This document shows, piece by piece, positions 1 to 10,485 of a stretch of 64,000 nucleotides of DNA (position 1 is its first letter; the number at the start of each line of letters is the position of its first letter). Source of the stretch: Mesoplasma sp. JKS002658 (lineage in GTDB: Bacteria > Bacillota_I > Bacilli_A > Mycoplasmatales > Mycoplasmataceae); assembly GCF_023566355.1 (NCBI RefSeq), contig NZ_JAKNSW010000001.1, positions 186,001 through 250,000 on the forward strand. Direction: 5' to 3'. Below the pieces are notes generated by a model, which made no database searches, was not told where the DNA came from, and was given only the letters and a program-made list of their open reading frames with translations. Made by a program: the position numbers and the translations under genes.

Positions 1-2
1 TA

Positions 3-416
3 AGTTTTGATAAGGATTGATTAGATGGTTTGGTAGCACTCAAAACAGCAAGAGAACTTTTCCCTCAAGCACCAATAAAATTTGTATCTAAACCAACTAA
101 ACGTTATGATATGAACCTTTCAATTCTTGATATTATGAATCAATATGACGATGTAGAAATTTTTAATGAACATTCTCTGATAAAAAAAATCCCTGCCGGT
201 ACTAGGGAAATTAACTTTAATAATTTTCAAGAAATGACTTACTTATCTTTCTTTAGTTTAAAGAATAACAATCACCTTATCTTAGAAAACTTAGCATATC
301 CCTACCAAGGAATTTTGGACGTTTTCTCTACTCGATGCATTTCTAATGCTTTCATTGCTTATCAGAATCCAAAGATTAGTAACAGTGAACCTTTGGTAGT
401 GATTATGAGCAAGTAA
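3..416 (+). CDS. Unknown protein, 3' part only (5' end outside window)
   Basis: An open frame runs from the left window edge through a TGA (Trp) at 18-20 to TAA at 414-416, so the gene enters already in progress and about 137 C-terminal residues are visible. The visible part is soluble, with no membrane segment and no motif I recognise. It ends two bases before the stop codon of the convergent gene on the minus strand. The apparent TTG start at position 30 is not needed, because the frame is open upstream of it. Function unknown. Confidence 0.6.
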
Positions 417-418
417 AC

Positions 419-883
419 TTAAGCTTTTGCTTTTCTTTTATTAATTTTGTTAGATTCTTTTAAACGAATTTTAGCTTCTTTTAAGTTAATTTCGTTTTTT
501 CTTTTTTTCAAAATAGTTTCGTTAAGTCGAATTTTTAATTTAGCTTCTTTCTCATAATCTCGAACTAATCTAGCTTTACGAATCGCTTGTTTGATACTTT
601 TTTCTCTCGTTCTAGAAATCATATATTCTGCTTTAGCAATTTTAAATTCTGATTTTAACTTCGAATTTCACTCTGCTTGTGATAAGGCACTAGTATAGTT
701 GGTGATTTCATAAGTATCAGGTTCTGCTTCATTGTTTATTTTTAAAAAAGTTTTATCCATGATTGCTTGTTGACGCGCATCAGCTAAAGCAGCCTCTTTA
801 GTTGAATAGATTCCGTTTTCATCTTCAGTTACATATAAAAGGTTATCGTCTTCGTTCTTAATAATTGATCATTTTTTATCCAT
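419..883 (-). CDS. Small hypothetical protein with basic, helical C-terminus
   Basis: Reading TGA as Trp extends this frame to an ATG at 883, giving 154 residues; the standard code shows only the last 67. The start has a GAGGT ribosome binding site about 10 bases upstream. The N-terminal half is mixed and acidic, beginning MDKKWSII. The second half (about residue 85 on) is Lys/Arg-rich and probably one long helix or coiled coil. I do not recognise the family. It is convergent with the gene ending at 416 and lies downstream of the tRNA-Leu terminator, so it should have its own promoter. Confidence 0.6.
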
Positions 884-925
884 TAAATCACTGACCTCGC
901 TATAGATACATTTTACCATTTTGGA

Positions 926-950
926 ACAAAAAAACCGGTCGTGAAACCGG
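926..950 (-). terminator. Intrinsic terminator of tRNA-Leu
   Basis: On the minus strand a CCGGT/ACCGG stem (plus-strand 935-939 with 946-950, loop of six) is followed by a run of seven T, just downstream of the tRNA 3' CCA. It separates the tRNA from the next minus-strand gene. Confidence 0.75.
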
Positions 951-961
951 ATAAAATACAA

Positions 962-1046
962 TGGTGCCCTCTACCGGGGTCGAACCGGTACGAGTTTCCT
1001 CGTTAGATTTTGAGTCTAATGCGTCTGCCAATTCCGCCAAGAGGGC
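962..1046 (-). tRNA. tRNA-Leu (anticodon CAA)
   Basis: Class II tRNA of 85 nt. The acceptor stem GCCCTCT pairs with AGAGGGC, followed by A and an encoded CCA at 964-962. The D-arm contains TTGGCGGAATTGGCAGA. The anticodon stem TTAGA/TCTAA encloses the loop CTCAAAA, giving anticodon CAA (reads UUG). A long variable arm (CGAGGAAACTCG) and the T-loop GGTTCGACCCC complete the cloverleaf. A TATAAT (1060-1055) lies 9 bases upstream. Confidence 0.95.
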
Positions 1047-1054
1047 ATAGTCTT

Positions 1055-1090
1055 ATTATATAGAAAAACCAGCTATTTTTATAATATAAT
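1055..1090. promoter_or_regulatory. Divergent -10 elements for tRNA-Leu and the membrane protein gene
   Basis: TATAAT on the minus strand (complement of 1055-1060) sits just ahead of the tRNA-Leu gene. Overlapping plus-strand TATAAT boxes (1080-1085 and 1085-1090) sit 20-30 bases ahead of the ATG at 1110. The -35 regions are not convincing, as is common in very AT-rich DNA. Confidence 0.45.
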
Positions 1091-1109
1091 TTCGATATGA
1101 GGCTCTAAA

Positions 1110-1913
1110 ATGCGATTACTTTCCTACTTTTTTTTAATTCTTTGAATTGTTCTCTTCCCAGTAATTGCTGGAGTAGTTTCTTATAGTACTAAAGATGATA
1201 GTTATTACTACTTGGCGTTGATTTCAATTGTTTGTGTTTTTAATTTAATTTGATTTATTTTGAATAAAAATAATCCAAAAATGGATATCGTTAGTAAAAT
1301 TGGTAGTTTATTAGTACTAAATGTTTTTGCTTATTTTTCGATCAAAAAAACTTATGAAATCAATAAGGTTAAAAAGGCACGCAAAGTTCAAGAAAACCAT
1401 CGTTATGTTTTTCCTGTCAACCATAAACAAACTAATGTTGAGGATAAAGAACCACAAATTGAAGACTTTGATTTTGATTTTACTGATGATGAATTAAAAA
1501 CTTTTAAAATCAAACAAGACCAAAAGTTACAAAGAGTTCAAGAGAAAGAAACTATTAATCAATTAAACAACGCTTCAATTGAAGCTAATCGAAAAATTAT
1601 TTGAGGTTTTGGAGTTTATCTTTTGTTTTTAATCTATGAACAAACTCCAACAATTACCAATACTTATGAAATTATTGAAAGTTATAAAACGATAGTTAAT
1701 GATCCTAAGCAATTGACTAAAAATATTCATGAATTTTCACTTCGCAAGGATTTAAAGGAATTTATTCCTGACTATAATCAAAATAGTCAGGTGGAAACAG
1801 TTTTACTTGAAACTCCAAGCACAGAGTTTAAGGTTGCTTTAAAACAAGATAGAGTTGATATGGAAATTAAGGCTAAAATGAATACGACTGTTAAAAAAAA
1901 TAAAGCATCTTAA
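1110..1913 (+). CDS. Hypothetical membrane protein
   Basis: 267 residues from the ATG at 1110, which has TGAGG seven bases upstream; TGA codons at 1143, 1251 and 1602 are read as Trp. Two hydrophobic segments lie near the N-terminus (about residues 4-25 and 34-52), with a possible third at about 60-75. A long charged region follows (acidic stretch DFDFDFTDDE around 113-122), then another hydrophobic segment near 165-175 and a charged C-terminus. I see no known domain. The stop codon lies inside the loop of the downstream terminator hairpin. Confidence 0.7.
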
Positions 1914-1927
1914 GATGCTTTATTTTT
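1900..1927. terminator. Bidirectional terminator between convergent genes
   Basis: Perfect 8-bp stem AAAGCATC/GATGCTTT (1902-1909 and 1914-1921) with loop TTAA. It is followed by ATTTTT on the plus strand and, read the other way, by ATTTTTTTT. It can end both the membrane protein gene and rpmB. Confidence 0.85.
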
Positions 1928-1939
1928 ACGCTTGTAATA

Positions 1940-2137
1940 TTAAACTAACTTTTCAGTTTTTTTAAGAGTTCTTAAAGTACGAGTAGAAACCTTAACTGTT
2001 TTAATGTTTCCTTTTTCGTCTACTACTTTAACTTTTTGCAGGTTTAAGTTTCATTTTCTTTTTGTAGCATTTAATGCATGAGATCTGTTGTTTCCAGAAA
2101 GCGGACCTCTACCTGTTAAAGCATCTTTTCTTGCCAT
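1940..2137 (-). CDS. rpmB: 50S ribosomal protein L28
   Basis: 65 residues starting [20 protein letters not shown], the canonical L28 N-terminus, followed by the basic region [13 protein letters not shown] and a C-terminus with TRTLRTLKK. One TGA is read as Trp. Length is normal for bacterial L28. GGGAGAGGTG lies about 7 bases before the ATG. It is a component of the large ribosomal subunit. In Bacillus rpmB is likewise divergent from yloU-yloV, and that layout is preserved here. Confidence 0.96.
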
Positions 2138-2334
2138 TATTACTCACCTCTCCCTTAATCTGTATTTTAAAAAAATTTAAACCCGTAAAAATATTAAAAC
2201 ACATAGGTTATTGTAAATAATTTTCTGTATATATGCAACCAAAAAGCGTTAATACTTATTTTAAAAAATCAAAAAAGCTCTGTAGAAAGTTTAAATTAAA
2301 TATTTCACAATGAAACTTTTATAAATATAATAGT

Positions 2335-2366
2335 TTTAGACACTCTCTAAAAATATGTTAAAATCA
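2335..2366 (+). promoter_or_regulatory. Putative promoter of the yloU-fakA genes
   Basis: TAGACA at 2337-2342 and TAAAAT at 2359-2364 with a 16-base spacer, about 20 bases before the yloU start. A second TATAAT lies at 2326-2331. The rest of 2138-2334 holds nothing else I can name apart from the upstream region of rpmB. Confidence 0.35.
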
Positions 2367-2385
2367 AGGAAAAGAGGTTCATTAA

Positions 2386-2718
2386 ATGATAACTGATATT
2401 GATGAAAATATTTTAAAGATTATCAAGAATGCTGTTGTGACGGTTCCGGGTGTTGCTTCTTTTGCTGATTATCATAATACTACTACTCCATCAGTTGGTA
2501 ATGACAATTTGGCGACATTAGATATCGATAAATCAATTGAGTTATTAACCGCTGAAGTCTCAAGATTCAAAATTCATGTAATTTTAATCAGCGGAATAAA
2601 CATTAAAGATGTAATTAACGAAATTCAGATCAGAGTTAAGTACGAATTGGAAAAAAGCAACAAGTTTACAAATAAATACTTAGTTGATGTGATAGTAGAA
2701 GGCATTACTAACAACTAA
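2386..2718 (+). CDS. yloU: Asp23/Gls24 family protein (YloU-like)
   Basis: 110 residues, start ATG with AAGAGG about 8 bases upstream. The pattern of an N-terminal helix (ENILKIIKNAVVTVPGVASFAD) followed by two short strands and a helix (INEIQIRVKYELE) fits the small Asp23/DUF322 family. It stands immediately upstream of the FakA homologue, exactly as yloU-yloV in Firmicutes. The family is membrane-associated or stress-linked in Gram-positives; the molecular role here is unknown. Confidence 0.75.
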   Translation: MITDIDENILKIIKNAVVTVPGVASFADYHNTTTPSVGNDNLATLDIDKSIELLTAEVSRFKIHVILISGINIKDVINEIQIRVKYELEKSNKFTNKYLVDVIVEGITNN

Positions 2719-2766
2719 TATTAAGCAATAATTAAGACTGTAAATAGAAAAAATAAGGTGGAAACA

Positions 2767-4425
2767 ATGGACAAAGTTGAATACTTGAAGGAAATGATTT
2801 TAAGCGGTGTAAATAATTTACATAATAATTATCCGCATATTGATAAATTGAATGTCTTTCCTGTTCCTGATGGTGATACAGGTACAAATATGAACTTAAC
2901 TGCAACTAATGGTTATAGAGATATTAAGGATAAAAAGTTTCAAACAATTGGTGAAGAATTGTCAGTCTTTGCGCGTGGGTTAATCATGGGCGCTCGTGGG
3001 AATTCAGGAGTTATTTTTTCGCAAATTGTTAAAGGTTTTTCTGTAGGGATGAAAGATGCTACTTTATTAAATCCTGGTGAATGAAAACAAGGATTAATTA
3101 AAGCAAGTGAAATTGCTTATCAAGCAGTAATGAAACCAGTTGAAGGAACCATTTTAACAGTTATTCGTGAAACTGCTGAACAAGCCAATGGTTTAGCAGA
3201 TGATCTTGATGACAAGGAGTTTTGAACTCAAATTTGCCAATTTGCCAACACCTCTTTAGATAATACTCCTAACTTGTTGCAGCAATTAAAAGATGTTGGT
3301 GTGGTTGATTCTGGTGGTTATGGTCTGGTTAAATTCTTTGAAGGAATGAGTTATTATGTCCAAAACAGCAAAATTGTTGCAGAGTTACAAAAGTTAGAGG
3401 TCAACGATGGTGGTAACTTAGATATTGATTTAGAAGACGTTGAATTTGGTTATTGTACAGAAACAATTGTTGATTTAAGTTCAAATTATGTCAATAAACT
3501 AAAAGTTAACACAATTCGTGATCAGTTACAGTTGTATGGTAATACTTCAATGGTTGTGATTATTGATGATGATATTTTAAAGGTCCATACCCACGCTTTA
3601 AATCCTGGTCAAGTTTTAACCTTTTTACAGCAGTATGGAGACTTTAGAACTGTTAAGGTTGAAAACATGACCTTACAATCAGATTATCAAGTTAAGGGTG
3701 GTAATCCCAATGCTAAAAAAGGGTGAAGTGAATCTTCAACAGTATTGAAGGAGCGAAATTTAGTTAACCAAACAGCAACAATTGCTGTGGTGCAATCAGA
3801 AGAACAAAAAGATTATTTTGAAAAAGAACTAGGAATTGATTTAGCGATTAATGCGGGGGATAAAATGAATCCTTCGACCAATGATTTCTTAAAAGCAATT
3901 CGCGATGTTGATGCAAAAAATGTTTTTATTCTTCCGAACAACTCTAATGTTATTCTCGCAGCTCGCCAAGCTGAAAAAGAAGAAAAGAAGTCAAAAGTAC
4001 TAGTAATTCCAACCAAAACGATTCCTCAAGGAGTTAGTTCAGCACTTTCTTTTGAACCAGGTGGAAACACTTCTGCTAATGTGAAAAACTTAACTAAAGC
4101 AGTTAAGAATGTCATTTCTTTCTCAATCGCCCAAGCTGCTAAAGACTCAGTTTCTGATGGTGTTGATGTTAAAAAGGGTCAACAAATGGCGATTGTTGAT
4201 AATAAGATTATTGAAACACAACCTTCAATTCGTGCGGTTTTTGAAAAAAGCCTTTCAAAATATATTACTAACAAAGTTGAAATTTTAACAATCTTTGTAG
4301 GTCAAGATGCTGATACAAGCAATGTCAATGATTTACGCAAGATGTTAGATGAAGATTACAATATTGAATATGAAATTGTTGATGGTGGCCAAAAAATTTA
4401 TACCTTTATTATTGGAATTGAATAG
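2767..4425 (+). CDS. fakA: Fatty acid kinase ATP-binding subunit FakA (DhaL/YloV family)
   Basis: 552 residues with four TGA-Trp codons. The DhaL-like N-terminal domain carries the Mg-ATP motif DGDTGTNM at about residues 36-43, then GARGNSGVI and a SGGYGL motif near 178. The C-terminal part (about 330-552) matches the YloV family. FakA phosphorylates fatty acids bound to FakB; the acyl phosphate passes to PlsX or PlsY. No fakB is in this window, but plsX follows directly. ATG at 2767 is chosen over GTG at 2758 because AAGGTGG overlaps that GTG and is well spaced for the ATG. Confidence 0.93.
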
Positions 4426-4435
4426 ATAAAATTCA

Positions 4436-4468
4436 ACTAAAAGATGTCGTCGTCTTTTAGTTTCTTTA
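4436..4468 (+). terminator. Probable terminator or attenuator between fakA and plsX
   Basis: Nine-base-pair stem ACTAAAAGA/TCTTTTAGT (4436-4444 with 4453-4461) followed by TTCTTT. A TATAAT (4467-4472) overlaps its end, so plsX may be transcribed both by read-through and from its own promoter. Confidence 0.6.
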
Positions 4469-4500
4469 TAATGTATCGTTAATAGATAGGAAAAATAAAA

Positions 4501-5529
4501 ATGATTAAAATTGCTTTTGATGTCATGGGCTCAGATAAAGGTTCAAAGGTTGCGCTTGAAGCGGGATTGAAGTTTTTATCGACTCATGATGATTTAGAAC
4601 TAGTTTTTTATGGTGATGAAACTGAAATTAAAGCGCATCTTTTTGCTTTGAAAAAATACAAGGTTGACCCGGTTCGTTATTCAATTGTTCCTACCAATGA
4701 AGTAATTGATGTTCATGGATCAATTTTAGACGTTCGTCGCAAAAAAGATGCTTCAATTGTACGTGCTTTAGAAGCGGTCAAAAATAATAGCGTTGATGCG
4801 ATGCTCACAGGAGGACCAAGTGCTGCTTTTATTGCAGGAGCACAAATTATTATTGGTAACCTTCCTGGGGTTAAACGTTCGGGATTTATGCCTACAATTC
4901 CTTCTAATGTTGATAACAAGGTTTTGTTATTATTGGATGCTGGTGCTAATTTAGAAAATAGTCCCGAAGAATTATTGCAATATGCACAAATGGCAACAGT
5001 TTATTCTCGCAGTGTTAATAAAATTGAAAAACCTTTGGTTGGTTTAATGAATATTGGTGAAGAAGAGGGTAAAGGAAAAGAGTTGCAAAAAGAAGCATAT
5101 AAACTCTTAAGTGCTGATAAAAGCATTAATTTCTATGGTAATTTAGAACCTCGCGAACTTTTGGTAGGAAAAGTTGATGTCTTAGTCACTGACGGATTTT
5201 CAGGAAATATTGCCTTAAAAACTGCTGAAGGGGCTGCAAAAAGTATTTTTAGAGAAGTTAAAAACCAAGTTAAGAAGTCAATTTTTAGAAAAATGGCACT
5301 TGTTGGAATGATTCCTACCTTTAAAGCGATAGCTAAAAAATTTGACTATAAAAATCATGCAGGAGCAATTTTGTTAGGAATTAATGGGATTGTTTTTAAA
5401 TCACATGGTTCAAGTGATGTGCGTTCGTTTGAAGCAACTTTACGGATGACTTATCAAGCAGTGAAAAACGAAGTTTTAGTTAATTTAGTTGAAGGAATGG
5501 ATAAACAAAATCATGACCAAGAAAATTAA
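4501..5529 (+). CDS. plsX: Phosphate acyltransferase PlsX
   Basis: 342 residues, the normal length. The N-terminus KIAFDVMGSDKG (family consensus DAMGGD), the GGPSAAFIAG region near 100 and the ADKSINFYGNLEPRELL and DVLVTDGFSGNIALK segments are characteristic. PlsX interconverts acyl-ACP or inorganic phosphate and acyl-phosphate, supplying PlsY for lysophosphatidate synthesis. Next to fakA it supports use of host fatty acids. Its last 17 bases overlap the start of rnc. Confidence 0.95.
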   Translation: MIKIAFDVMGSDKGSKVALEAGLKFLSTHDDLELVFYGDETEIKAHLFALKKYKVDPVRYSIVPTNEVIDVHGSILDVRRKKDASIVRALEAVKNNSVDAMLTGGPSAAFIAGAQIIIGNLPGVKRSGFMPTIPSNVDNKVLLLLDAGANLENSPEELLQYAQMATVYSRSVNKIEKPLVGLMNIGEEEGKGKELQKEAYKLLSADKSINFYGNLEPRELLVGKVDVLVTDGFSGNIALKTAEGAAKSIFREVKNQVKKSIFRKMALVGMIPTFKAIAKKFDYKNHAGAILLGINGIVFKSHGSSDVRSFEATLRMTYQAVKNEVLVNLVEGMDKQNHDQEN

Positions 5530-6238
5530 TTCATCTAAGTTTGAAGACTATTTTGAAACTACTTTTCAAATTAAAATTAATGATCACTGTTATTATGATC
5601 AAGCTTTAACCCATAATTCTTATGCTAATGAAAATAAATTAGACTATACGTATCAGCGGTTAGAATTTTTAGGTGATGCAATCTTGCAAGAGTATATGTC
5701 GCTCTACTTTTATAAGAACAATCCCAGAGTTGATGAAGGAAAGCTTACTAAAGAGCGTTCTAATGCTGTCCGAGAAGAAACATTAGCAGGAGTGATGCGC
5801 AGGATTGGTTTGAATCGTTATATTCGTTTGGGTAATGGTGAGATGGCAAGCGGAGGAAATGATAAACCTTCAATTCTTGCTGATGTTTTCGAATCAATCA
5901 CAGCAGCAATTTATTTAGATAACGAAGCTAATGGTAGTGCTGATCAAGTTATTAAACAATGATTAAAACAAACTTTGATTACCTATATTTCCCAAAGTGA
6001 ATATCTTGAATCAATCAAGGATTATAAATCCGAACTTCAAGAATTAATTCAAGCAGAAAATCGTAGTGATTTGCAGTATATTGTTAAATCGCATCACCCA
6101 GTTGAAAATAATAGTATTGAGTATATAGTCGAAGTTAAGTTGGACGGACAAGTTTATGGTGAGGGAACGGGTCTTTCTAAACAAGCTGCTGAGCAACAAG
6201 CGGCTAAAAATTGTTTAGAGAAACTGAGAAGAAAATAA
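5513..6238 (+). CDS. rnc: Ribonuclease III
   Basis: 241 residues with one TGA-Trp. The RNase III domain has the signature RLEFLGDAIL around residues 45-54 with metal ligands Glu and Asp, and the second pair in LADVFESITAAIYLD. The C-terminal double-stranded RNA binding domain includes YGEGTGLSKQAAEQQAAK. It starts within plsX at an ATG in another frame (GAAGGA lies 16 bases upstream). It cleaves structured RNA, including the long stems flanking 16S and 23S rRNA seen in this same window. Confidence 0.95.
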
Positions 6239-6321
6239 GAGAGTAATTATAAGAAATTAAAGACGAACTAATTGTTTTTAATTCAATTATTAATACTGAT
6301 TACCACAAGGAGGTATAATCG

Positions 6322-9300
6322 ATGTTATTTTTAAGAACACTCTATGCATATGGTTTTAAATCATTTGCCACCCCAACCACTCTAGACTTTACCAGTGAAA
6401 TGATTGGAGTTGTTGGTCCAAATGGATCAGGAAAGTCAAACATCACTGATGCAATTCGTTGAGCATTAGGAGAACAAAGTAATAAGTCGTTACGGGGAAA
6501 ATCAATGGATGATATTGTTTTTTCTGGTAGTGTAAACAAAGCTGCGTTAAATAATGCCAAAGTTAGTTTGACTTTTAGTAACGAACGCAACACTTTTAGC
6601 ACCCTTGATGCTGATGTGGTTGAAATTACCAGAACTTTTGACAAAAAGAAACGTGAAAGTGAGTTTTTTATCAACGGTGAAAAGGTTAAATTACGTGAAG
6701 TTCAAGAATTAGCACTTGAAACTGGTCTAACAAAGTCATCTTTAGCAATTATTTCCCAAGGAACGATTACTAATTTTGCTTCTTCACGTCCCGAGGATCG
6801 TCGGGAATTATTTAACGAAGCTGCGGGGGTAGCCAAGTATAAAAAACGTAAACAAGAAGCTTTAAATAAATTAATTCATGCTCAAGAGAATCTAAACCGG
6901 TTCAATGACTTGGTTAGTGAAATTAGTAAACGTCTCCCTTCGCTGGAGCGCGCTGCTAAAAAAGCAAAGATTTATCAAGAAAAGTCTAAAGAATTAGCAG
7001 AAATTGAAATTGCAATTATTCAAAAAGATTTACAAATCTTTTTTGCTCGAGTTGAAGAAATTAATGGTTTATTAAGTGATACTAACCAAAAGATTTCTGA
7101 ATTAACTAAAGAAATTAATGGATCTGATGATGAATTTAAAAGTCTTGCAACCCAGTTAAACGATTATGAACAACAAAATGCTAGTCTTCAAAACGATATT
7201 AATCAACTAAACCAACGTTTAGTTGATTTACGAGTAAAAAAGACCCAGGCTGATAGTCGTGAAAGTCAAAAAAATGCGAATGTTAATGATGATGTTTTGC
7301 AAGCAACCCGTTTAAAAAAAGAGTATCAAGAAAATAAAGTTCGTTTGGAAACAGAAGAAGGACGAAGTCAACAGTTAAATGCTGATATAACCAAAGAACG
7401 CGAACAAAACGATTTATTAACCCAACAATTTGATGCAATTGTGAAAAAGATTGACCAAATTCGGAAAAATGTTAACCAGTTAGAAGCAAGAATTAGTTAT
7501 GAAAATAACCACCAAACTACTAACCGAACTGCTCAAGATTATATTATTCAAAACAAGAGTCGGATTGGGGGAGTGATTGGAAAATTAATTGATTTAGTTG
7601 AAGTTGATAATCAATATCAAGAAGCAATTTCAGTAGTTTCTGCACAAAATATGTTTTCAGTGGTGATGGAATCAAGTCAAGCAACAAAAAACGCCCTTGA
7701 ATTTTTAGACACCAACCGCTTAGGAAGAGCAACATTTCTCCCCCTTGATACTCTTGCTCCAACCACAATTAGTGGGGTTAACCGTAATGTCATTGAGCAA
7801 GCTCCAGGATTCTTAGGGTTTGCTAACGAGCTTGTTAACATTCAGTCAAGTTATCAAAAAGCCTTAGATTATGCTTTGGGAAGTGTAATTGTAGTTGATG
7901 ATTATGATCATGCTCTTAGTTTGGGTCGACAAATTAATTACCGTTATAACATCGTCAGTTTAGATGGTCGTCGCATTATGCCCAAGGGAGCAGTTCAAGG
8001 TGGTAAGGGACGGAATAATAATATCTTTACTAGACAGACAGTTAATAACCTTGAAGAGTTAAAAAAACAGGTCGAAGAGTTAAATCAAACTGAAGAAGTT
8101 GAAACTAAAACTCTGAATGAATATCGCCAAGCTCGAGACAAAGTCCGAGAAAACATTAACGAACTCGAAGTATCAATAAGATCATGTTTAGCAACAAAAC
8201 GTGATTTAAACAGCAAGTTGCAGTCTTTAAATGATGATTATCGTTTGATTACTAAAACCAACATTGAAGGAGGTATTCGTGAAGAGAGTGGTGAGAGTGA
8301 ATCTTTGAAAATTGCTCGTGAAATTAGTAAGATGCAAAACCAATTGGTAGAAAAGCAACAAATGGTTAACCAAATTATTGAAGCACGAACTAAGTATGCT
8401 GCTCGTCAGGCTTCTTTAAGTGATTTAAACCAAGAAAAACGCCAGGAGTTAACCCAACTAAAAGATTCAACTGCAGTTTGACGGGTTGAAGAAGGGAAGT
8501 TAAGTGAACGAATTCAAGGTTATACTGAGCGTTTGTTAGACAAGTACAACTTAACTCCTGAAGCAATTTTAGCTCCAGATTATGTGGTAGTTTCAATTGA
8601 AGATGAAGATGCTGTTCGTAGTCAAATTAAGCAATTAACTGCTGATTTGACTGGATTAGGAAACGTTAATTTAGATTCGATCCAAGAATATGAACAAGAG
8701 AAAGAACGTTTTGAAACTTTTGATCGAGAACGAAAAGACGTGCAAAGCTCTGTTAATAACTTGAATAAAATTATTCAAGACATGGATGAAAGCATGGTCA
8801 AACAATTCAAAGCAGTCGTTGATGAAGTTAATGCAGCCTTGCCCCAATCGTTTGCAAAATTATTTGGTGGAGGCAGTGCTGCTTTAGTTTATACTGATCC
8901 AGACGACTTATTAAATACAGGAATTGATATTAAAGTTAATCCTCCAGGCAAAAAGATTACCAACATTAACTTGCTTTCTGGTGGGGAAAAATCTTTGGTT
9001 GCCTTAAGTGTTTTGTTTTCAATCTTAAAGGTTCGTCCACTTCCCTTAGTAATTTTAGATGAAGCTGAAGCTCCTTTAGATCCAGCTAATGTCGAGCGTT
9101 TTGCTAAGTATATTAAGAATTTTACTGATGATACTCAGTTTATTGTGGTGACCCATCGAGAAGGAACAATGGAAAATTGTGATGTCTTGTATGGTGTGAC
9201 TATGGAACAAAAGGGAATCACTAAAATTGTTAAAATCAAGTTAAACCAAGCAAAAGTTCTGGTTGATGCAGAAGCTGGTTTAGAGCGTCCTGAAGTTTAG
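6322..9300 (+). CDS. smc: Chromosome partition protein SMC
   Basis: 992 residues, somewhat shorter than Bacillus SMC. The N-terminal Walker [10 protein letters not shown] lies at about residues 32-40. Two long coiled-coil arms flank a hinge (about 405-560, starting [14 protein letters not shown]). The C-terminal head has the signature [13 protein letters not shown] near 883 and Walker [15 protein letters not shown] near 910. SMC condenses and organises the chromosome; ScpA and ScpB are not in this window. AAGGAGGT lies 8 bases before the ATG. Follows rnc, as in Bacillus. Confidence 0.96.
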
Positions 9301-9327
9301 TCTGCTTTTCTTTTTATTGGAATTCTA

Positions 9328-9333
9328 TATAAT
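9328..9333 (+). promoter_or_regulatory. -10 box upstream of the pst operon
   Basis: TATAAT about 45 bases before the pstS start, in the 78-base gap after smc. There is no good -35 hexamer. No Pho box would be expected in an organism without PhoB, and none was recognised. Confidence 0.35.
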
Positions 9334-9378
9334 TAACAAAGATAATCATTGGTTTATTGCCTAGAATAAAGGAAGTAA

Positions 9379-10485
9379 ATGAGTAGAAAAGCTGGCATTC
9401 TTTTAAGTGCGGTGTTTGCAATCTTAGTTATACTTTGAATCTGAACACTTGTAGTTCCAAAAGATAGCATTAGCATCGGAGGATCAACTTCAGTTGACCC
9501 GTTAATGCAACGTTTAACAAATGAATACAAAAAAACAAGTAAAGAAAGTTTTATTTATGCCTCTTCTGGATCACAGGGAGGGATTAAAAACATTGAATCA
9601 AATGCTTATAAAATGGGGTTTATTTCTAAAGAAATTGCTGCTGATGACACATCAATTTCTTTAGTGGAAAACGGAAAAACTAATGGCTTAACCTCTGATC
9701 TTAGTGATGAAAACCAAATTGCTAGTTATTTACAAAATACTCGTGGTTTTGGTGATCAAAAACATAAACTTCAAATTGCTCTTGATGCAATTATCATTGT
9801 TTATCATGCACCAACTATCTTTAATGAGCAGTTTAAAGAACGTTTTACAATTACAATTGAAAACCAAGTGGTCGATGTTGCTTCTGAAGAGTTAATCAAA
9901 TTAATTTATGATAAAAATCCTACTTGGGATAAAATTGCTACATCTTTAAGTCGAGCCCAACCACTTGATGGAGATCAGGAGGTTATTGCCAAGTTAGCAA
10001 GCGATCGTGAAAACCAATTAAAAGCTTTTTCTCGTGAGCCAGGTTCAGGAACAAGAAACTCTTTTGAACACCAAATGAAACTAGATTCAGATTTAAGTTC
10101 AACGACTAATTCTAGTGTTTTGAACTCGAATGGAATGATGTTTCAAGAAATGGCGCGTGCTTCATCTTTTGGTTATCTTTCTTTAAACTATTTAGATGCT
10201 GTTAAGGAAAAAAGCGATTTGAACTTATTGACAATCAAGGCTAATGGAACTACTTATGATCCATCCCAACTAGAAGATTTTACTGATTATCCTTTAACTC
10301 GTCCTTATATCGGGTTATTTAAGGCTAATTTAGATAGTAAACTTTTAAACAAAATTGCTGCTTTCATTGCTTGGATGGTATTAGCACAAAAAGATGTTGA
10401 TAGCATTCCTGCTTTACAGTATAAAAAAGAGGGTTTGACCCCAAGATTTGGTTTGGATGGAGTGGAGTATGAAGTCAATGCTTAA
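9379..10485 (+). CDS. pstS: Phosphate-binding protein PstS (membrane-anchored)
   Basis: 368 residues. The N-terminal hydrophobic segment (about 6-26) has no lipobox cysteine, so the protein is probably anchored by an uncleaved helix and not by lipid. The mature part begins ISIGGSTSVDPLM, the phosphate-binding loop, and contains SREPGSGTRNSFE near 216, the second phosphate-contact motif of PstS. It captures inorganic phosphate outside the membrane for the following permease and ATPase. Its stop overlaps the next gene. Confidence 0.9.

Noticed and set aside
2758-4425. FakA, SMC, PheT, IleS and others looking like chains of broken pseudogenes
   Set aside because: Every break is a single in-frame TGA at a position where Trp suits the family; with UGA as Trp they are intact.
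9704-9895. Alternative frame within pstS
   Set aside because: Overlaps PstS motifs in another frame; low-complexity Leu/Lys/Gln content.
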